Assembly (NCBI GenBank): GCA_905221605.1
Contig: CAJNDS010002235.1
Coordinates: 1,295,875 to 1,325,874 of the forward strand
Source: Symbiodinium natans
Lineage: Eukaryota; Sar; Dinophyceae; Suessiales; Symbiodiniaceae
DNA length: 30,000 bases
Reading direction: 5' to 3'
Each line of letters starts with the position of its first letter. Within the stretch, counting starts at the first letter, position 1. Below the pieces are notes generated by a model. It did not search any database. It was not told the origin of the DNA and saw only the letters and a program-made list of their open reading frames with translations. A program made the position numbers and the translations under genes. Of the stretch, positions 15,825 through 23,695 are shown one piece after another.

Positions 15825-16137
15825 CCCAATCAAAAGATGACCTTGTGCCCAATAAAACATGACCTGCGGGGCCGAAGGTTATTTTTTTACTAGGCACAAG
15901 TTCGTTTTGGACCGAACCCCTTTATGTCCAGTAAAAATATAACCTTGCGCCCAATAACTCCCCGACCTTGTGCCCAATAAGAATATGACCTTGTGCCCAA
16001 TAAGAATATGACCTTGTGCCAAATACAAACAGGACCTTCGGGGTCGAAGGTCATATGGTTACTGGGCACACGGTCGTTTTTGAACCGAACAGCCTTGTGC
16101 CCAACAAAAATATGACCTTGGGCCCGATTTCTCCCCA
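15825..16137 (-). repeat. GACCTTGTGCCCAATA satellite with ~172-bp higher-order unit
   Basis: About ten short units of roughly 22 bp, close to AATATGACCTTGTGCCCAAT. Two longer blocks, starting GACCTGCGGGGCCGAAGG (15861) and GACCTTCGGGGTCGAAGG (16033), share an ordered 100-bp structure including GGACCGAAC/TGAACCGAAC. Their spacing is 172 bp. The minus strand is open over 15890-16138 and translates to repeated KVIFLLGT-like peptides, almost certainly a satellite artefact. Confidence 0.85.
16033..16052. repeat. Perfect hairpin in the satellite
   Basis: GACCTTCG, loop GGGT, CGAAGGTC. The first higher-order copy (15861 onward) has a diverged version, so this stem is a recurrent part of the unit. 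Confidence 0.8.
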
Positions 16138-16142
16138 AGGTT

Positions 16143-16700
16143 TAGATTTACATGGGTCAGAGAGGTTTGGGGTTTAGGGTTTAGGGGTTCAGTCAGGCAA
16201 GAAGAAGAGGGCTCCTCGACACCATCTAGGATCCAGAGTAGCCTCGCCCCCCCCCCCCCCCCCCCCCTTTTTAAGGATTCTTTTCTTCAGCTGGGTTCTA
16301 GCCATACGGCCCTGAATACCCAAAACGCGGGTCCGCTCTATATGCACTTCGACTCTATTTTTTCGGGCTTATAGGGTTTTTGGATGTTGAGCTTAGGGTT
16401 TGTAGTAGGGTTTCTCATCGGGTTAGGATGTCTCCCTATGCCCTAAGCCCCAAGCTCCCACGCAAAAGACCCGAACAAAATCGTCGAGTTTGCTGGGAGT
16501 TGGTTTCGTTTTCAGGGTGGGTTTAGGTGCTCGGGACTAAACCCTAAACCTTGATCCCAAGCTCAAGACCGCAATTTGGGTAAAGGTAGAGGTTTCGGGG
16601 TTTGGGATTGAGTGTCTCGGCCTTGCTGGAGCCTAAGAGAATTCAAGGGTTCAGGGGTTAGGGCTCAGGGTCTAGTGTTTGGGGCTCAGGGTGAAGGGTT
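16143..16700. other. Unique sequence with C21 tract
   Basis: Short TTTAGGG remnants at 16167-16190, a C21 run at 16247-16267, then TTCTTTTCTTCAG (16279-16291), which would suit a splice acceptor. No coding frame of quality follows. No gene called. Confidence 0.4.
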
Positions 16701-16737
16701 TAGGGTTTAGGGCTAGGGTCTCCGAAAATCCTCAAAC

Positions 16738-16842
16738 CTAGCATGTAGAACCCCGAAAGGCACCGGAAGGTGAAGCGCCCCCCTGAGCAGCGCCAAAAGC
16801 AGCCCGGGCCAGCTGGCCACTGCGGCTCAAGACAGCGAGCAT
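16738..16842 (-). CDS. Small hypothetical ORF or exon, minus strand
   Basis: On the minus strand, ATG 16842-16840 to TAG 16740-16738: MLAVLSRSGQLARAAFGAAQ, then GGASPSGAFRGSTC. Open upstream too (FRGCSTDI). A plus-strand frame (RHRKVKRPPEQRQKQPG) overlaps, but the minus frame is more amphipathic and Ala-rich. TTTAGGG left, CCCTAAA right. No family recognised. Confidence 0.3.
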   Translation of the reverse strand: MLAVLSRSGQLARAAFGAAQGGASPSGAFRGSTC

Positions 16843-16861
16843 GATGTCAGTTGAGCAACCT

Positions 16862-16905
16862 CGAAACCCTAAACCCTAAACCCTGAACCCTGAACCCTGA
16901 ACCCT
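16862..16905 (-). repeat. CCCTAAA/CCCTGAA array
   Basis: Three CCCTAAA then three CCCTGAA units, another small homogenised variant. Confidence 0.92.
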
Positions 16906-17131
16906 GCAACTCCGAACATCCCAGCAGCAATCTCGCCAGACGCCCTCCCCCAACACCCCAACCCTAAACCCTAAACCCAAGACTCAGTCCTCACCATCTA
17001 GAGCACCCCCGGAACATACCCAAAAGCTGCTTAGGAGGTTCAGGGGTTGTAAGTTCAAGTGGAGGCCTAAGGCCTGGAGACCCTCAGCCCTAAGCCTTCA
17101 AACCCTCCCAAAAAACCCTCAAAACCCTCAA

Positions 17132-17210
17132 AGCCTAAACCCTAAACCCTAAACCCTAAACCCTAAACCCTAAACCCTAAACCCTAAACCCTAAACCCTA
17201 TAAGCCCTAA
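17132..17210 (-). repeat. CCCTAAA array
   Basis: About ten perfect units. It precedes a plus frame at 17217-17411 (EPLDPFKGQAFRNVPSFAGP) that is protein-like only for its first 40 codons and then becomes T-rich. Confidence 0.96.
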
Positions 17211-17216
17211 ACACAG

Positions 17217-17411
17217 GTGGAGCCCCTGGACCCATTCAAAGGCCAAGCCTTTAGGAATGTGCCCAGCTTTGCCGGACCATGGCCGGGGTGCTCAGTTGAA
17301 GTGGCGTGTGGTTTTCTTGGTCATGCTTGGGTATCACTTTCCATTTTCAAGGGGTACTTAGACCCAATAAAGAATAAGAATGTGTTTTTTTTAATATTAG
17401 CCCAACCATGA
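17217..17411 (+). other. Weak coding-like frame
   Basis: Starts after ACACAG at a GTG. Residues 2-40 (EPLDPFKGQAFRNVPSFAGP, then WPGCSVEVACGFLGHAWVS) look protein-like. The tail (KNKNVFFLILAQP) lies in AT-rich sequence and probably is not coding. A splice border within it is possible. No family recognised. Confidence 0.25.
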
Positions 17412-17460
17412 ACTAGTTTTGGGTTCAGGGGTGAGGTTTAGGACTTACAGGTTGCGGGTT

Positions 17461-17501
17461 GGGGGGGGGGGGGGGGGGGGCCACGGGGGGGGGGGGGGGG
17501 G
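17461..17501 (+). repeat. Poly-G tract G20-CCAC-G17
   Basis: Two long G runs with a four-base break. Long dG tracts form quadruplexes and are prone to length error in sequencing. Confidence 0.92.
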
Positions 17502-17743
17502 TGTGCAGCATAAAGGTGTCTGGGTGTAGAGCTTGGAGATTTGATGAGGGCTTAGCGTTGGTTGTTTTACTTGTCTCGTCAGGTGGTTGGGTGTCTGAAT
17601 AGGATTGAGGAATATGACTTATTTGGTTAGTGAATATGATTTAGGTCATCTTTATATGGTTTGTCAATTTTCCCGAAACGCATTGGCAAAGGGAAAACAT
17701 CCATGCAACGTGCGTAGGGGTTGAGGGTTACGGTTTAAGGGCT

Positions 17744-17875
17744 CTACTTGGTTCATGGTACTTGATAACCTACATATAACTGTGCTTACAAACTAAAGAT
17801 GACCATCTTAGGGCACTTAAGGGTCTTACAAGTGCAGTTATTATTGGGTTATCAGTACCATGAACCTCCAAGTAG
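17744..17875. mobile_element. Fold-back element FB-1 (132 bp), well preserved ends
   Basis: Left CTACTTGGTTCATGGTACTT and right, read inverted, CTACTTGGAGGTTCATGGTA. The pairing extends to TGATAACC at both sides with one 3-base and one 1-base indel. The centre is unique; no telomere array and no ORF. This copy defines the FB-1 ends best. Confidence 0.72.
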
Positions 17876-18370
17876 TCTTTAAGGAAGGTGGGGTCTTCAG
17901 CTCGAGTGAAACTAGGCTTGTCCATGGGGTCGTCGTCGTAAGCACCACAGACCCATCCCGTAGACCCCAAACCCTAAACCCTGAACCCACAACCCATTAA
18001 AACGCGACAACCATTGACCCCAACACCCGCCGTAATAGACTAACCCACTCGCCGAAGCACTAATCTAAGACCCTAACCCCCCTAAACGCTAAATACTCAA
18101 AACCCCATCAGGGTCTTTGTGCGCTGAGGTCGTGGCGACTCCACTGACCGCGCGGGCGGCTCAGGATGTAGGGTTTTGTTGTAAGTGGGGAAGTAGGTAA
18201 TAAGGTAACCTTCATTTCGGTACCCCTCGAACCCTACTGAAAAGTGAGGGTACACAAATCCCATTTCGCTTAAAGGTTCATAGGCAGGTTCTAACTCGGG
18301 CTTTCGGTAGGGTAGCCCGAAGCCCTAAACCCTAAACCCGAATCCCGAAACCTAAGCCCCAAACCCCCTT
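17876..18370. other. Unique segment with isolated repeat units
   Basis: Single CCCTAAA units near 17968 and 18327 and a short GC-rich bit at 18120-18165 without a preferred frame. No gene called. Confidence 0.4.
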
Positions 18371-18385
18371 CTTCGGGGTTACTGA

Positions 18386-18580
18386 CCCTACTCCTGCTCT
18401 GGCATCTTCAAGAAGCCCCACACCCTAAGTGAGGGGCAAGCAGGCCACATAAACATAAAGATCCCATTGCCGGGGCGTCGCCCAGTGGGCACAGCCAAGC
18501 TGGAATGCAAGAAGTCCAAAGTCGGCGAGGATGAAACCCTTCGGCAGAAATGGGTTTATGGTTTAGGGTTTAGTTTTTAG
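18386..18580 (+). CDS. Hypothetical exon-like ORF, 64 codons
   Basis: Open from after TGA 18383-18385 to TAG 18578-18580. Convincing protein-like text: CSGIFKKPHTLSEGQAGHIN, then IKIPLPGRRPVGTAKLECKK, then SKVGEDETLRQKW. Mixed polar composition with Lys/Gly turns, not a repeat translation. The last residues (VYGLGFSF) come from TTTAGGG-like sequence, so the true end is probably near 18550. There is no ATG, suggesting an internal exon or a fragment. A different minus-strand frame follows next door (18570-18704). No family recognised. Confidence 0.42.
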   Translation, partial: PYSCSGIFKKPHTLSEGQAGHINIKIPLPGRRPVGTAKLECKKSKVGEDETLRQKWVYGLGFSF

Positions 18581-18704
18581 GGTTTGGTGGAGGAGATCGT
18601 GGCCGATCGTTGCCGAACTCGCAAATCGCCCAGAGAAGCTCCAGGCAGCCCACCTTGCCTGTGATGAGCAGCATGTGCATGCCGAAGCACGGCAAGGCAG
18701 CACG
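18570..18704 (-). other. Coding-like island, minus strand
   Basis: Minus frame from 18704 to TAA 18572-18570: ALPCFGMHMLLITGKVGCLE, then LLWAICEFGNDRPRSPP, then repeat-derived PNPKN. ATG at 18680-18678. It is hydrophobic and Cys-containing, better than the plus frames. It converges on the plus ORF 18386-18580, sharing only repeat-like DNA. Confidence 0.33.
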
Positions 18705-18715
18705 TTAGCAACCCC

Positions 18716-19215
18716 TAAACCCTATCAGCCCTACACCCTACACCAACCTTCGACGTTTTTTTGCCTATAACCCTAAATCTTAGGGATACTTGGGAAGGAT
18801 TTTTTTCTGAGTACTGTATTTCCCAAGAGACAGCAAACATAGTAATTTTTGCTAGGGTTCCAAGTTCTGTATAGAAATCCTTGTTCAGGGTTTAGTTTTA
18901 CGGTTTACGGGTATGCCCTCAAAACCCTAGACCTAAACACCAGACCCACTCCCAAAGTGGACCTGATCCCCGTCGAAGGGCCCTTTTCATTGCCGTGGCC
19001 ATGCTCAAACAAGTTTTTCAGGGCTTTCCGAGCATGATGACTTGCCTTTTATTCGGAGGGACAAGTGGCCCCGCACGAACTCCGAGGACTAGGGAAATTA
19101 GGTGCCCTAAGCCATAAGCCCTGCAAGCAGCCATAATAAAGCTCCCAATTCCCTTTGTCCGAAATCCGAGGCCCGAGAAAAAGCAACACTCTTACTGCTA
19201 AACCCCCAAGCCGTC
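18716..19215. other. Unique segment, no gene seen
   Basis: AT/GC-mixed DNA with scattered GGGTTT- and CCCTAA-like single units. A 62-codon frame at 18849-19037 is not convincing: it starts in AT-rich DNA and crosses repeat remnants. Confidence 0.4.
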
Positions 19216-19229
19216 AAGCCTTAAACGCC

Positions 19230-19362
19230 CAAACCCCTAGCTAAACCCCAAACCCCAAACCCTAAACCCTAAACTCTAAAACCCTAAACCCTAGCCCTAA
19301 ACCCTAAATCCTAAACCCTAAACCCTAAACCCTACACCCTAAACCCTAAACCCTAAACCCTC
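19230..19362 (-). repeat. CCCTAAA array
   Basis: About eighteen units with CCCCAAA, TCTAAAA and CCCTACA variants, ending CCCTCAG in front of the next island. Confidence 0.95.
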
Positions 19363-19456
19363 AGAACAACCCCCCAGGGCCATCTCGGAGCTTCTGCCGG
19401 CTCCTGGCGCGCAAGCGCCCAAGCAGCGGAGCTCCAGGAGCCGATTTGGGGTTTAG
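19361..19456 (+). other. Coding-like island after CCCTCAG
   Basis: SEQPPRAISELLPAPGAQAP, then KQRSSRSRFGV to a TAG inside TTTAGGG. C/G-ending codons throughout. CCCTAAA left and TTTAGGG right. The acceptor-like CTCAG at 19360-19364 would start the exon with AAC or in the stated frame. Confidence 0.3.
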
Positions 19457-19562
19457 GGTTTACGGTTTGGGGTTTAGGGTTTGGGGTTTAGGGTTTGGGG
19501 TTTAGGGTTTGGGGTTTAAGGTGTGGGGTTTGGGGTTTAGGGTTTGGGGTTTAGGGTTTGGC
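19447..19562 (+). repeat. TTTAGGG/TTTGGGG dimer array
   Basis: A 14-bp alternation like that at 175-232, about eight dimers, with TTTACGG and TTTAAGG variants. A looser GGGTTT-like field continues to 19680. Confidence 0.95.
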
Positions 19563-19708
19563 GTGATTTTTCAGTGAGTTTCAGAATTGTTAGGGGGGTT
19601 TTGGGGTCTTTGTTGTTAGGGGGTTGGGGGGGGTTGAGGGGTTTAGGGTTTTGAGCTTAGGGATTATGGCTTAAGGTTTAGGATTTTTAGAAAAATCAGC
19701 CGGGGGGT

Positions 19709-19732
19709 GGGGGGGGGGGGGGGGGGGGGGGG
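19709..19732 (+). repeat. Poly-G tract, 24 nt
   Basis: G24 following CGGGGGGT, abutting CCCTAAAC. 19733-19960 is C-rich, Pro-coding-looking sequence (CCCCCAAAC-type, period 7-9) that is best read as degenerate repeat. Confidence 0.9.
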
Positions 19733-19962
19733 CCCTAAACCCAAGCCCTAACCCTCCACACCCTAACCGCCCACAACCCTCAACCAAACCCTGTTAACCT
19801 TGAACTCTATAATTAAGGCCTATAACCCCAAGCCCAAGCCCCCGAAACCCCCACAGTCCCAAACCCCCCAGACCCCCAAGACCCCAAACCCGCAAAACCA
19901 GCAAAACACCCCAAATCCCCAAACCGCCAACCCCCAAACCCCCAAAAACCCTGAACTGGGCC

Positions 19963-19987
19963 CTAAAACCCTAAACCCTAAACCCTA
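19963..19987 (-). repeat. CCCTAAA array, left part of an array split by the TIR element
   Basis: Three CCCTAAA units ending CCCTA at the element border. The array resumes at 20276 with TAAACCC, in phase. Confidence 0.93.
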
Positions 19988-20275
19988 ATGTTGGACCCTG
20001 TTTAGTAGGGGGGGGGGGCCTCTTTAAAGTCAAATTGGCCGAATTATTCAGGATCCCCTGACTGTTTGGGGGATCCTCTTAAAGTCAAATCGTCCGGGTG
20101 CCGTAAGAAAAATCCGCGCGTCGCGCCTTTAAAAAGATGCCGGGCATCGCTGCCCCTTTTTTTCTCCTCCCTATTAAAATCATATAAGCCCCCCGGGGCC
20201 GTGTAATCAGGAACTCATCCACGCCTCGACTGTTCAGGGAGGGGGGGGGCCTACACATTAAAGAGGGTCCCACAT
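19988..20275 (-). mobile_element. TIR element copy B (288 bp), inserted in a telomere array
   Basis: Inverted relative to copy A (2598-2891). The ends ATGTTGGACCCTGTTTA and, inverted, ATGTGGGACCCTCTTTA are its TIRs. TA flanks both sides (19986-19987 and 20276-20277). Deleting the element plus one TA rejoins ACCCTA with AACCC, giving uninterrupted CCCTAAA phase. Compared with copy A it has an extra GGGAGGAGAAAAAAAGGGG-like stretch, a shorter C-run and several substitutions. No transposase; it must be moved in trans if at all. Confidence 0.85.
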
Positions 20276-20358
20276 TAAACCCTAAACCCTAAACCCTTAA
20301 ACCCTTAAACCCTAAAACCCTAAAACCCTTAAACCCCTAAACCCCGAAACCCTAAACC
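20276..20358 (-). repeat. CCCTAAA array, right part, with eight-base units
   Basis: CCCTAAA, CCCTTAAA and CCCTAAAA units. The first unit is in phase with 19963-19987 across the inserted element. Confidence 0.94.
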
Positions 20359-20360
20359 GC

Positions 20361-20459
20361 GTAGCCTTGGAGAGGCGTCTGAATTCGGCGCCCAGCTCCG
20401 ATGCCTTCGGCGGCATGCTGGAGACCCAGCGCAGGGTTGATTTAGGGTTTAGGGTTTAG
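20361..20459 (+). CDS. Hypothetical exon-like ORF, 32 codons
   Basis: VALERRLNSAPSSDAFGGML, then ETQRRVDL, then GFRV from the repeat with TAG 20457-20459. One of the most protein-like islands. Internal exon or fragment between CCCTAAA and TTTAGGG. Family not recognised. Confidence 0.35.
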   Translation, partial: VALERRLNSAPSSDAFGGMLETQRRVDLGFRV

Positions 20460-20558
20460 GGTTTAGGGCTAGGGTTTAGGGTTTAGGGTTTAGGGTTTAG
20501 GGTTTAGGGTTTAGGGTTTAGGGTCTAGGGTTTAGGGTTTAGGGTTTAGGGTTTAGGG
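20441..20558 (+). repeat. TTTAGGG array
   Basis: About sixteen units, nearly perfect, with TCTAGGG and one six-base CTAGGG. Confidence 0.97.
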
Positions 20559-20856
20559 TACAAGGGCGCCTGGCAGGTTGCGTGCCCCACTGCAACAAGA
20601 CGCCAGCTCCCTGCTACTGTTGGGCTCCCGGCGCGGAGTGAGATTTACATGGTCACGGAGGAGGCTTTTCCGGCCATTCCAACGCAAAGTCCTCCTTGGC
20701 ATCGGAGGGCACTGTTTGGACTCAAATTCACAGGACGAGGCGTTGCTTGGTATCGGCTCTTGCTCAACAGACAACTCTAATACCTCTACGGCGGATCTTT
20801 TTTGGGCGAGACCCTGGATTTTGAAATGTGTCGTGGGTCCAGGCCGTAATTTCTAA
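20557..20856 (+). CDS. Hypothetical ORF, 99 codons, with AATAAA at its stop
   Basis: Open from the edge of the TTTAGGG array to TAA 20854-20856. Protein-like text includes GAPGRLRAPLQQDASSLLLL, then SRRRLFRPFQRKVLLGIGGH. It also has an internal near-repeat, LLGIGGHCLDSNSQ and LLGIGSCSTDNSNT, and a tail LFWARPWILKCVVGPGRNF. AATAAA (20856-20861) overlaps the stop, then A-rich DNA. No ATG near the start (a TTG lies at 20578), so the 5' part is missing or spliced. The minus strand is also open (20774-20553), which lowers confidence. Unrecognised. Confidence 0.35.
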   Translation, partial: GTRAPGRLRAPLQQDASSLLLLGSRRGVRFTWSRRRLFRPFQRKVLLGIGGHCLDSNSQDEALLGIGSCSTDNSNTSTADLFWARPWILKCVVGPGRNF

Positions 20857-20879
20857 ATAAATGAAAATTCTTAGCACGC

Positions 20880-21260
20880 TCCTGGGCCGTAGGGGCTGTG
20901 TAGGTAGGGTTTGTATGGGTTTATATAGTTATAGTTATACAGGGTTCGTATGGGGTTTGCACAGGGTTTATATAAGGTTTCGGTAGGGTTTATAGGTTCA
21001 TGGGGTTTCCAGGGTCTAGGTTGCAGAGTTCGGAGGTTACAGTGCTTGTAGAGTTCATGGGGTTTGCAGAGTTTAGAGTTTGCAGGGTTTTCTGGGTGTA
21101 GAGGGTTTTTGATGTTTGGGTGTTTGTGGGGTTTATGCGGTTTGGGGTGAAGAGTTTAGAGATACAGGCACAGAATTGACAGGGTGTGTAGGGTTTAGAG
21201 GACTCAGGCGGGTTGCTTCCGAAAGTGCAAGGCAGGCTCACTAGTGTAGAGTTGAGAGTT
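20880..21260 (+). repeat. Diffuse GGGTTT-containing low-complexity field
   Basis: GGGTTTNTA-like words recur about every 10-20 bp without a fixed 7-bp phase (AGGGTTTATA, GGGGTTTGCA, AGAGTTTA). An old, scrambled array or an AT-shifted derivative. The minus-strand Thr/Pro/Ser-rich frame over it is a composition artefact. Confidence 0.6.
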
Positions 21261-21419
21261 TACAGGCTTCGTAGGGTCCGCGGACCCACACAACTGGGAA
21301 AGGAGCCGAAAGCTCGAGTGGGTCAACATACCCGTCTTGTTAAGGTTCAGGGTTTCGGGTTTAGGCCTCTACTCACTTTCTCGTGGGTGTAGGGTTTAGG
21401 GTTTAGGGTGCAAGCTCCC

Positions 21420-21495
21420 CTAACCCTAAACCCAAAACCCAAAACCCTAAACCCTAAACCCTAAACCCTAAACCCTAAACCCTAAACCCTAAACC
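21420..21495 (-). repeat. CCCTAAA array
   Basis: Two CCCAAAA units then about eight perfect CCCTAAA. Confidence 0.96.
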
Positions 21496-21497
21496 AG

Positions 21498-21584
21498 AAA
21501 AAGAGTCCAGGCTGCCAAAGTTGCCTTGATGGTACCCTTGTCTGGTCTGACCTCATTGTTGGCAGTTTTGGGTTTAGGGTTTAG
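21498..21584 (+). other. Coding-like island
   Basis: KKSPGCQSCLDGTLVWSDLI, then VGSFGFRV to a repeat TAG. A related motif occurs downstream in 21654-21788: TTGTTGGCAGT is shared, reading LIVGS here and FLVGS there. CCCTAAA left, TTTAGGG right. Confidence 0.28.
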
Positions 21585-21633
21585 GGTTTAGGGTTTAGGG
21601 TTTAGGGTTTAGGGTTTAGGGTTTAGGGTTTAC
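21571..21633 (+). repeat. TTTAGGG array, perfect
   Basis: Nine perfect units separating two coding-like pieces. Confidence 0.97.
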
Positions 21634-21653
21634 CGGGCGTTACGTTTCCCTAG

Positions 21654-21788
21654 GCCTCCCTCAGAAGCAGGGAAGTCATGATTATCTCTCAAGGAATTGT
21701 AGGGACAGATTTACCGGTGGACTTTCTTGTTGGCAGTGTTTGGTGTATCCCTTGTCGGACCCTCAGGAACAGACAGTACCTGAAGTAA
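21654..21788 (+). other. Coding-like ORF, 44 codons
   Basis: ASLRSREVMIISQGIVGTDL, then PVDFLVGSVWCIPCRTLRNR, then QYLK and TAA 21786-21788, outside any array. ATG at codon 9. Less GC-biased than the other islands. Shares the VGS motif with 21498-21584. Unrecognised. Confidence 0.3.
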
Positions 21789-22039
21789 TCCGAAAAACAG
21801 AAGGTTCAGGTAGGTGAACCCCCCAATTCGGGTGTTTGTAAACTGCGTATGAGCTCTCTTTCAGACATCCAACTTCCCTGGCCAAAAAATGGTCGAGGTC
21901 TCCCAAAACCATAAACACGAAACCTTAACCCTAAACCCTTTTGGACCTCAGTAGCTGTACCGGACCCTCCCCCCGCCCTTCTAGACAGCTTGTGCGGTCT
22001 TATCGTTTCACAACGGTTTGGGATGGTGCCTTTGTTACT

Positions 22040-22100
22040 CCCTGAACCCTAAACCCTAAACCCTAAAAACCTAAACCCCCAAACCCTAAACCCCCAAACC
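22040..22100 (-). repeat. CCCTAAA array with CCCCCAAA variants
   Basis: About seven units, mixed. The GC-rich island 22105-22235 that follows is open in three frames (FEAALAASGGCGATSRGAWA on plus, RRHETWLRTHRKRPAPPQNP on minus), so no strand is chosen. Confidence 0.9.
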
Positions 22101-22619
22101 CTGCACTCTAAAAGAGGCGGGGGTAAGAAAAGCGGGTTTTGAGGCGGCGCTGGCCGCTTCCGGTGGGTGCGGAGCCACGTCTCGTGGCGCCTGGGCTTCT
22201 TTGGGGGGTCTTCTTGGGGTGTAGGCTTTAGGGTTTAGGGTTTGGGCTTTAGGATGTGGGGTTTGGCTTGGATTTAGGTTTCAGGCTTTGAGCTTGAGGC
22301 TTTAGGGCTTATCAGGTTTTAGGGGCAGTCTGTAGGGGAGGCAGTGCTGTTTGTGTCCAACATTGTAGGACACTGAAATGGAAGGGTTTAGGGCTAAAGC
22401 CCCAAAACCTCCACCCTGCGCGGTCGCAGACCCTAAGCCCCCAACCCGTAAACGCCCCAAGCCCGCAACCCCACACCCTAAACCCCACGCAAACCCCGAA
22501 ATTGTGAAAGTCAAGCCCACCCACAATAGCCTGTTAGGGTTTTCCTGCCCCAACATCCCAAACCCCGTAGAAACGGCTAACACCTCTCAAAACAAGCTTT
22601 TGCTAAATCTTAAGCCCTA

Positions 22620-22729
22620 TACAAGGAGGGGCCCCCTCACTATACTAACTGACCTGAGTTAGGATCCTTAAAACCCAATTTAGGGTCCTTATAACTCTAC
22701 TAATAACCAGGGGCGGGCCCGTCCTTGTA
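22620..22729. mobile_element. Fold-back element, FB-2-like
   Basis: TACAAGGAGGGGCCC at the left and GGGCCCGTCCTTGTA at the right are 14/15 inverted repeats. The inner sequence TATACTAACTGACCTGAGTT resembles TATACTAACTGGCCTTAGTA of the copy at 26789-26886. 110 bp, non-coding, without internal array. Confidence 0.55.
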
Positions 22730-22815
22730 TTCTAAACCCTCAACCCTAAACCCTATACCCTAAACCCTAAACCCTAAACCCTGAACCCTAAACCCGAAAC
22801 CCGAAACCGAAATCC
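22730..22815 (-). repeat. CCCTAAA array
   Basis: About ten units with CCCTATA, CCCTGAA and CCCGAAA variants. Confidence 0.93.
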
Positions 22816-22835
22816 GCAACCCTGCAATTCTCACG

Positions 22836-22961
22836 GAGGTGCGCCCGTCTGCGCCGCGGAAGGCCCACCATTGGAGAGCCAGGGGTGCCTTTAAGGGTTT
22901 AGGGTTTTTGGGTCTAGGTTTGCGTGTACACCCCGAAGGAACCCTAAACCCTAAACCCTAA
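22836..22961 (+). other. Coding-like island read through short repeats
   Basis: EVRPSAPRKAHHWRARGAFK, then a repeat-derived GLGFLGLGLRV, then HPEGTLNPKP to TAA in the next CCCTAAA array. Only the first twenty residues look genuine. Confidence 0.25.
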
Positions 22962-23108
22962 ACCCTAAACCCTAAACCCTAAACCCTAAACCCTAAACCC
23001 TAAACCCTAAACCCTAAACCCTAAACCCTAAAACCCTAAAACCCTAAACCCTAAACCCTAAACCCTAAAACCCTAAAACCCTAAACCCGAAACCCTAAAC
23101 CCTAAAAC
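22940..23108 (-). repeat. Long CCCTAAA array with CCCTAAAA units
   Basis: About fourteen perfect units followed by interspersed eight-base CCCTAAAA units. Confidence 0.98.
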
Positions 23109-23145
23109 GGTCAGTCCCTCACACGGTAGGATTGGTTGAATCTAG

Positions 23146-23271
23146 GACGTGCGCTGCCGCAAGGCCGCTCTGGGAGCTGATGCTTTGCCACCCCAACCCT
23201 TGCTGAGCCTTCTCTTTGGTCATCAGCTTGCTACCTTGAAGCCCCCGGATGTAGCGAGCCCTGAACCCTAA
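23146..23271 (+). CDS. Hypothetical exon-like ORF, 41 codons
   Basis: DVRCRKAALGADALPPQPLL, then SLLFGHQLATLKPPDVASPE. Open from TAG 23143-23145 to TAA 23269-23271, which is in the first unit of a CCCTAAA array. Leu/Pro rich, no ATG. CCCTAAA on both sides. Unrecognised. Confidence 0.33.
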   Translation, partial: DVRCRKAALGADALPPQPLLSLLFGHQLATLKPPDVASPEP

Positions 23272-23308
23272 ACCCTAAACCCTAAACCCCAGGCCCCCTT
23301 TAGCACGA

Positions 23309-23383
23309 ATGGCAGCTGTTTGGGCGCCCAGAGAGGGCCTTCGGTTCCATGTTGAACTCCTAGCAAACCGGTCTAGGGTTTAG
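23309..23383 (+). other. Coding-like island with ATG
   Basis: MAAVWAPREGLRFHVELLAN, then RSRV to TAG in TTTAGGG. Preceded by CCCCCTTTAG, an acceptor-like sequence. CCCTAAA left, TTTAGGG right (23371-23425). Confidence 0.3.
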
Positions 23384-23425
23384 GGTTTAGGGTTTAGGGT
23401 TGAGGGTTTAGGGTTTAGGGTTTAG
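23371..23425 (+). repeat. TTTAGGG array
   Basis: Seven units including TTGAGGG. Followed by unique DNA with an (AT)n run at 23508-23522. Confidence 0.95.
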
Positions 23426-23695
23426 GCCCCTTCCTCTTTCTGAAGGACTAGCAGGGTCTAGGGTTTAAGGGTTTAGGGCCCTTGAAGCCCCCAAACAAAG
23501 TACAGTACATATATATATATATCCTGCACTCTAAGCATTCTAATGATATCCTCAACCTCGAAGCCCTCTTGCCCGAGAGCCTAGCCAGGTTTTTGGTTTA
23601 GGGTTTAAAAGTTCGGGTTCTTTAAGTGTTGGCTGTAGGGCCCTCAAGAGGCCCCTAGCCCCTAACTTTTAAAACGTTTAGGTTTCTTTTCAAGT

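Noticed and set aside
15890-16138. 82-codon minus-strand frame with repeated KVIFLLGT
   Set aside because: The peptide repeats follow the 22-bp satellite unit exactly, and copies differ in ways that ignore codon position. Best explained as a satellite translation.
22302-22662. Three overlapping 70-94 codon frames on both strands
   Set aside because: They cover degenerate CCCAAGCCC-type sequence and translate as Pro/Lys or Gly/Leu/Val repeats with no protein-like stretch. The composition explains the open frames.
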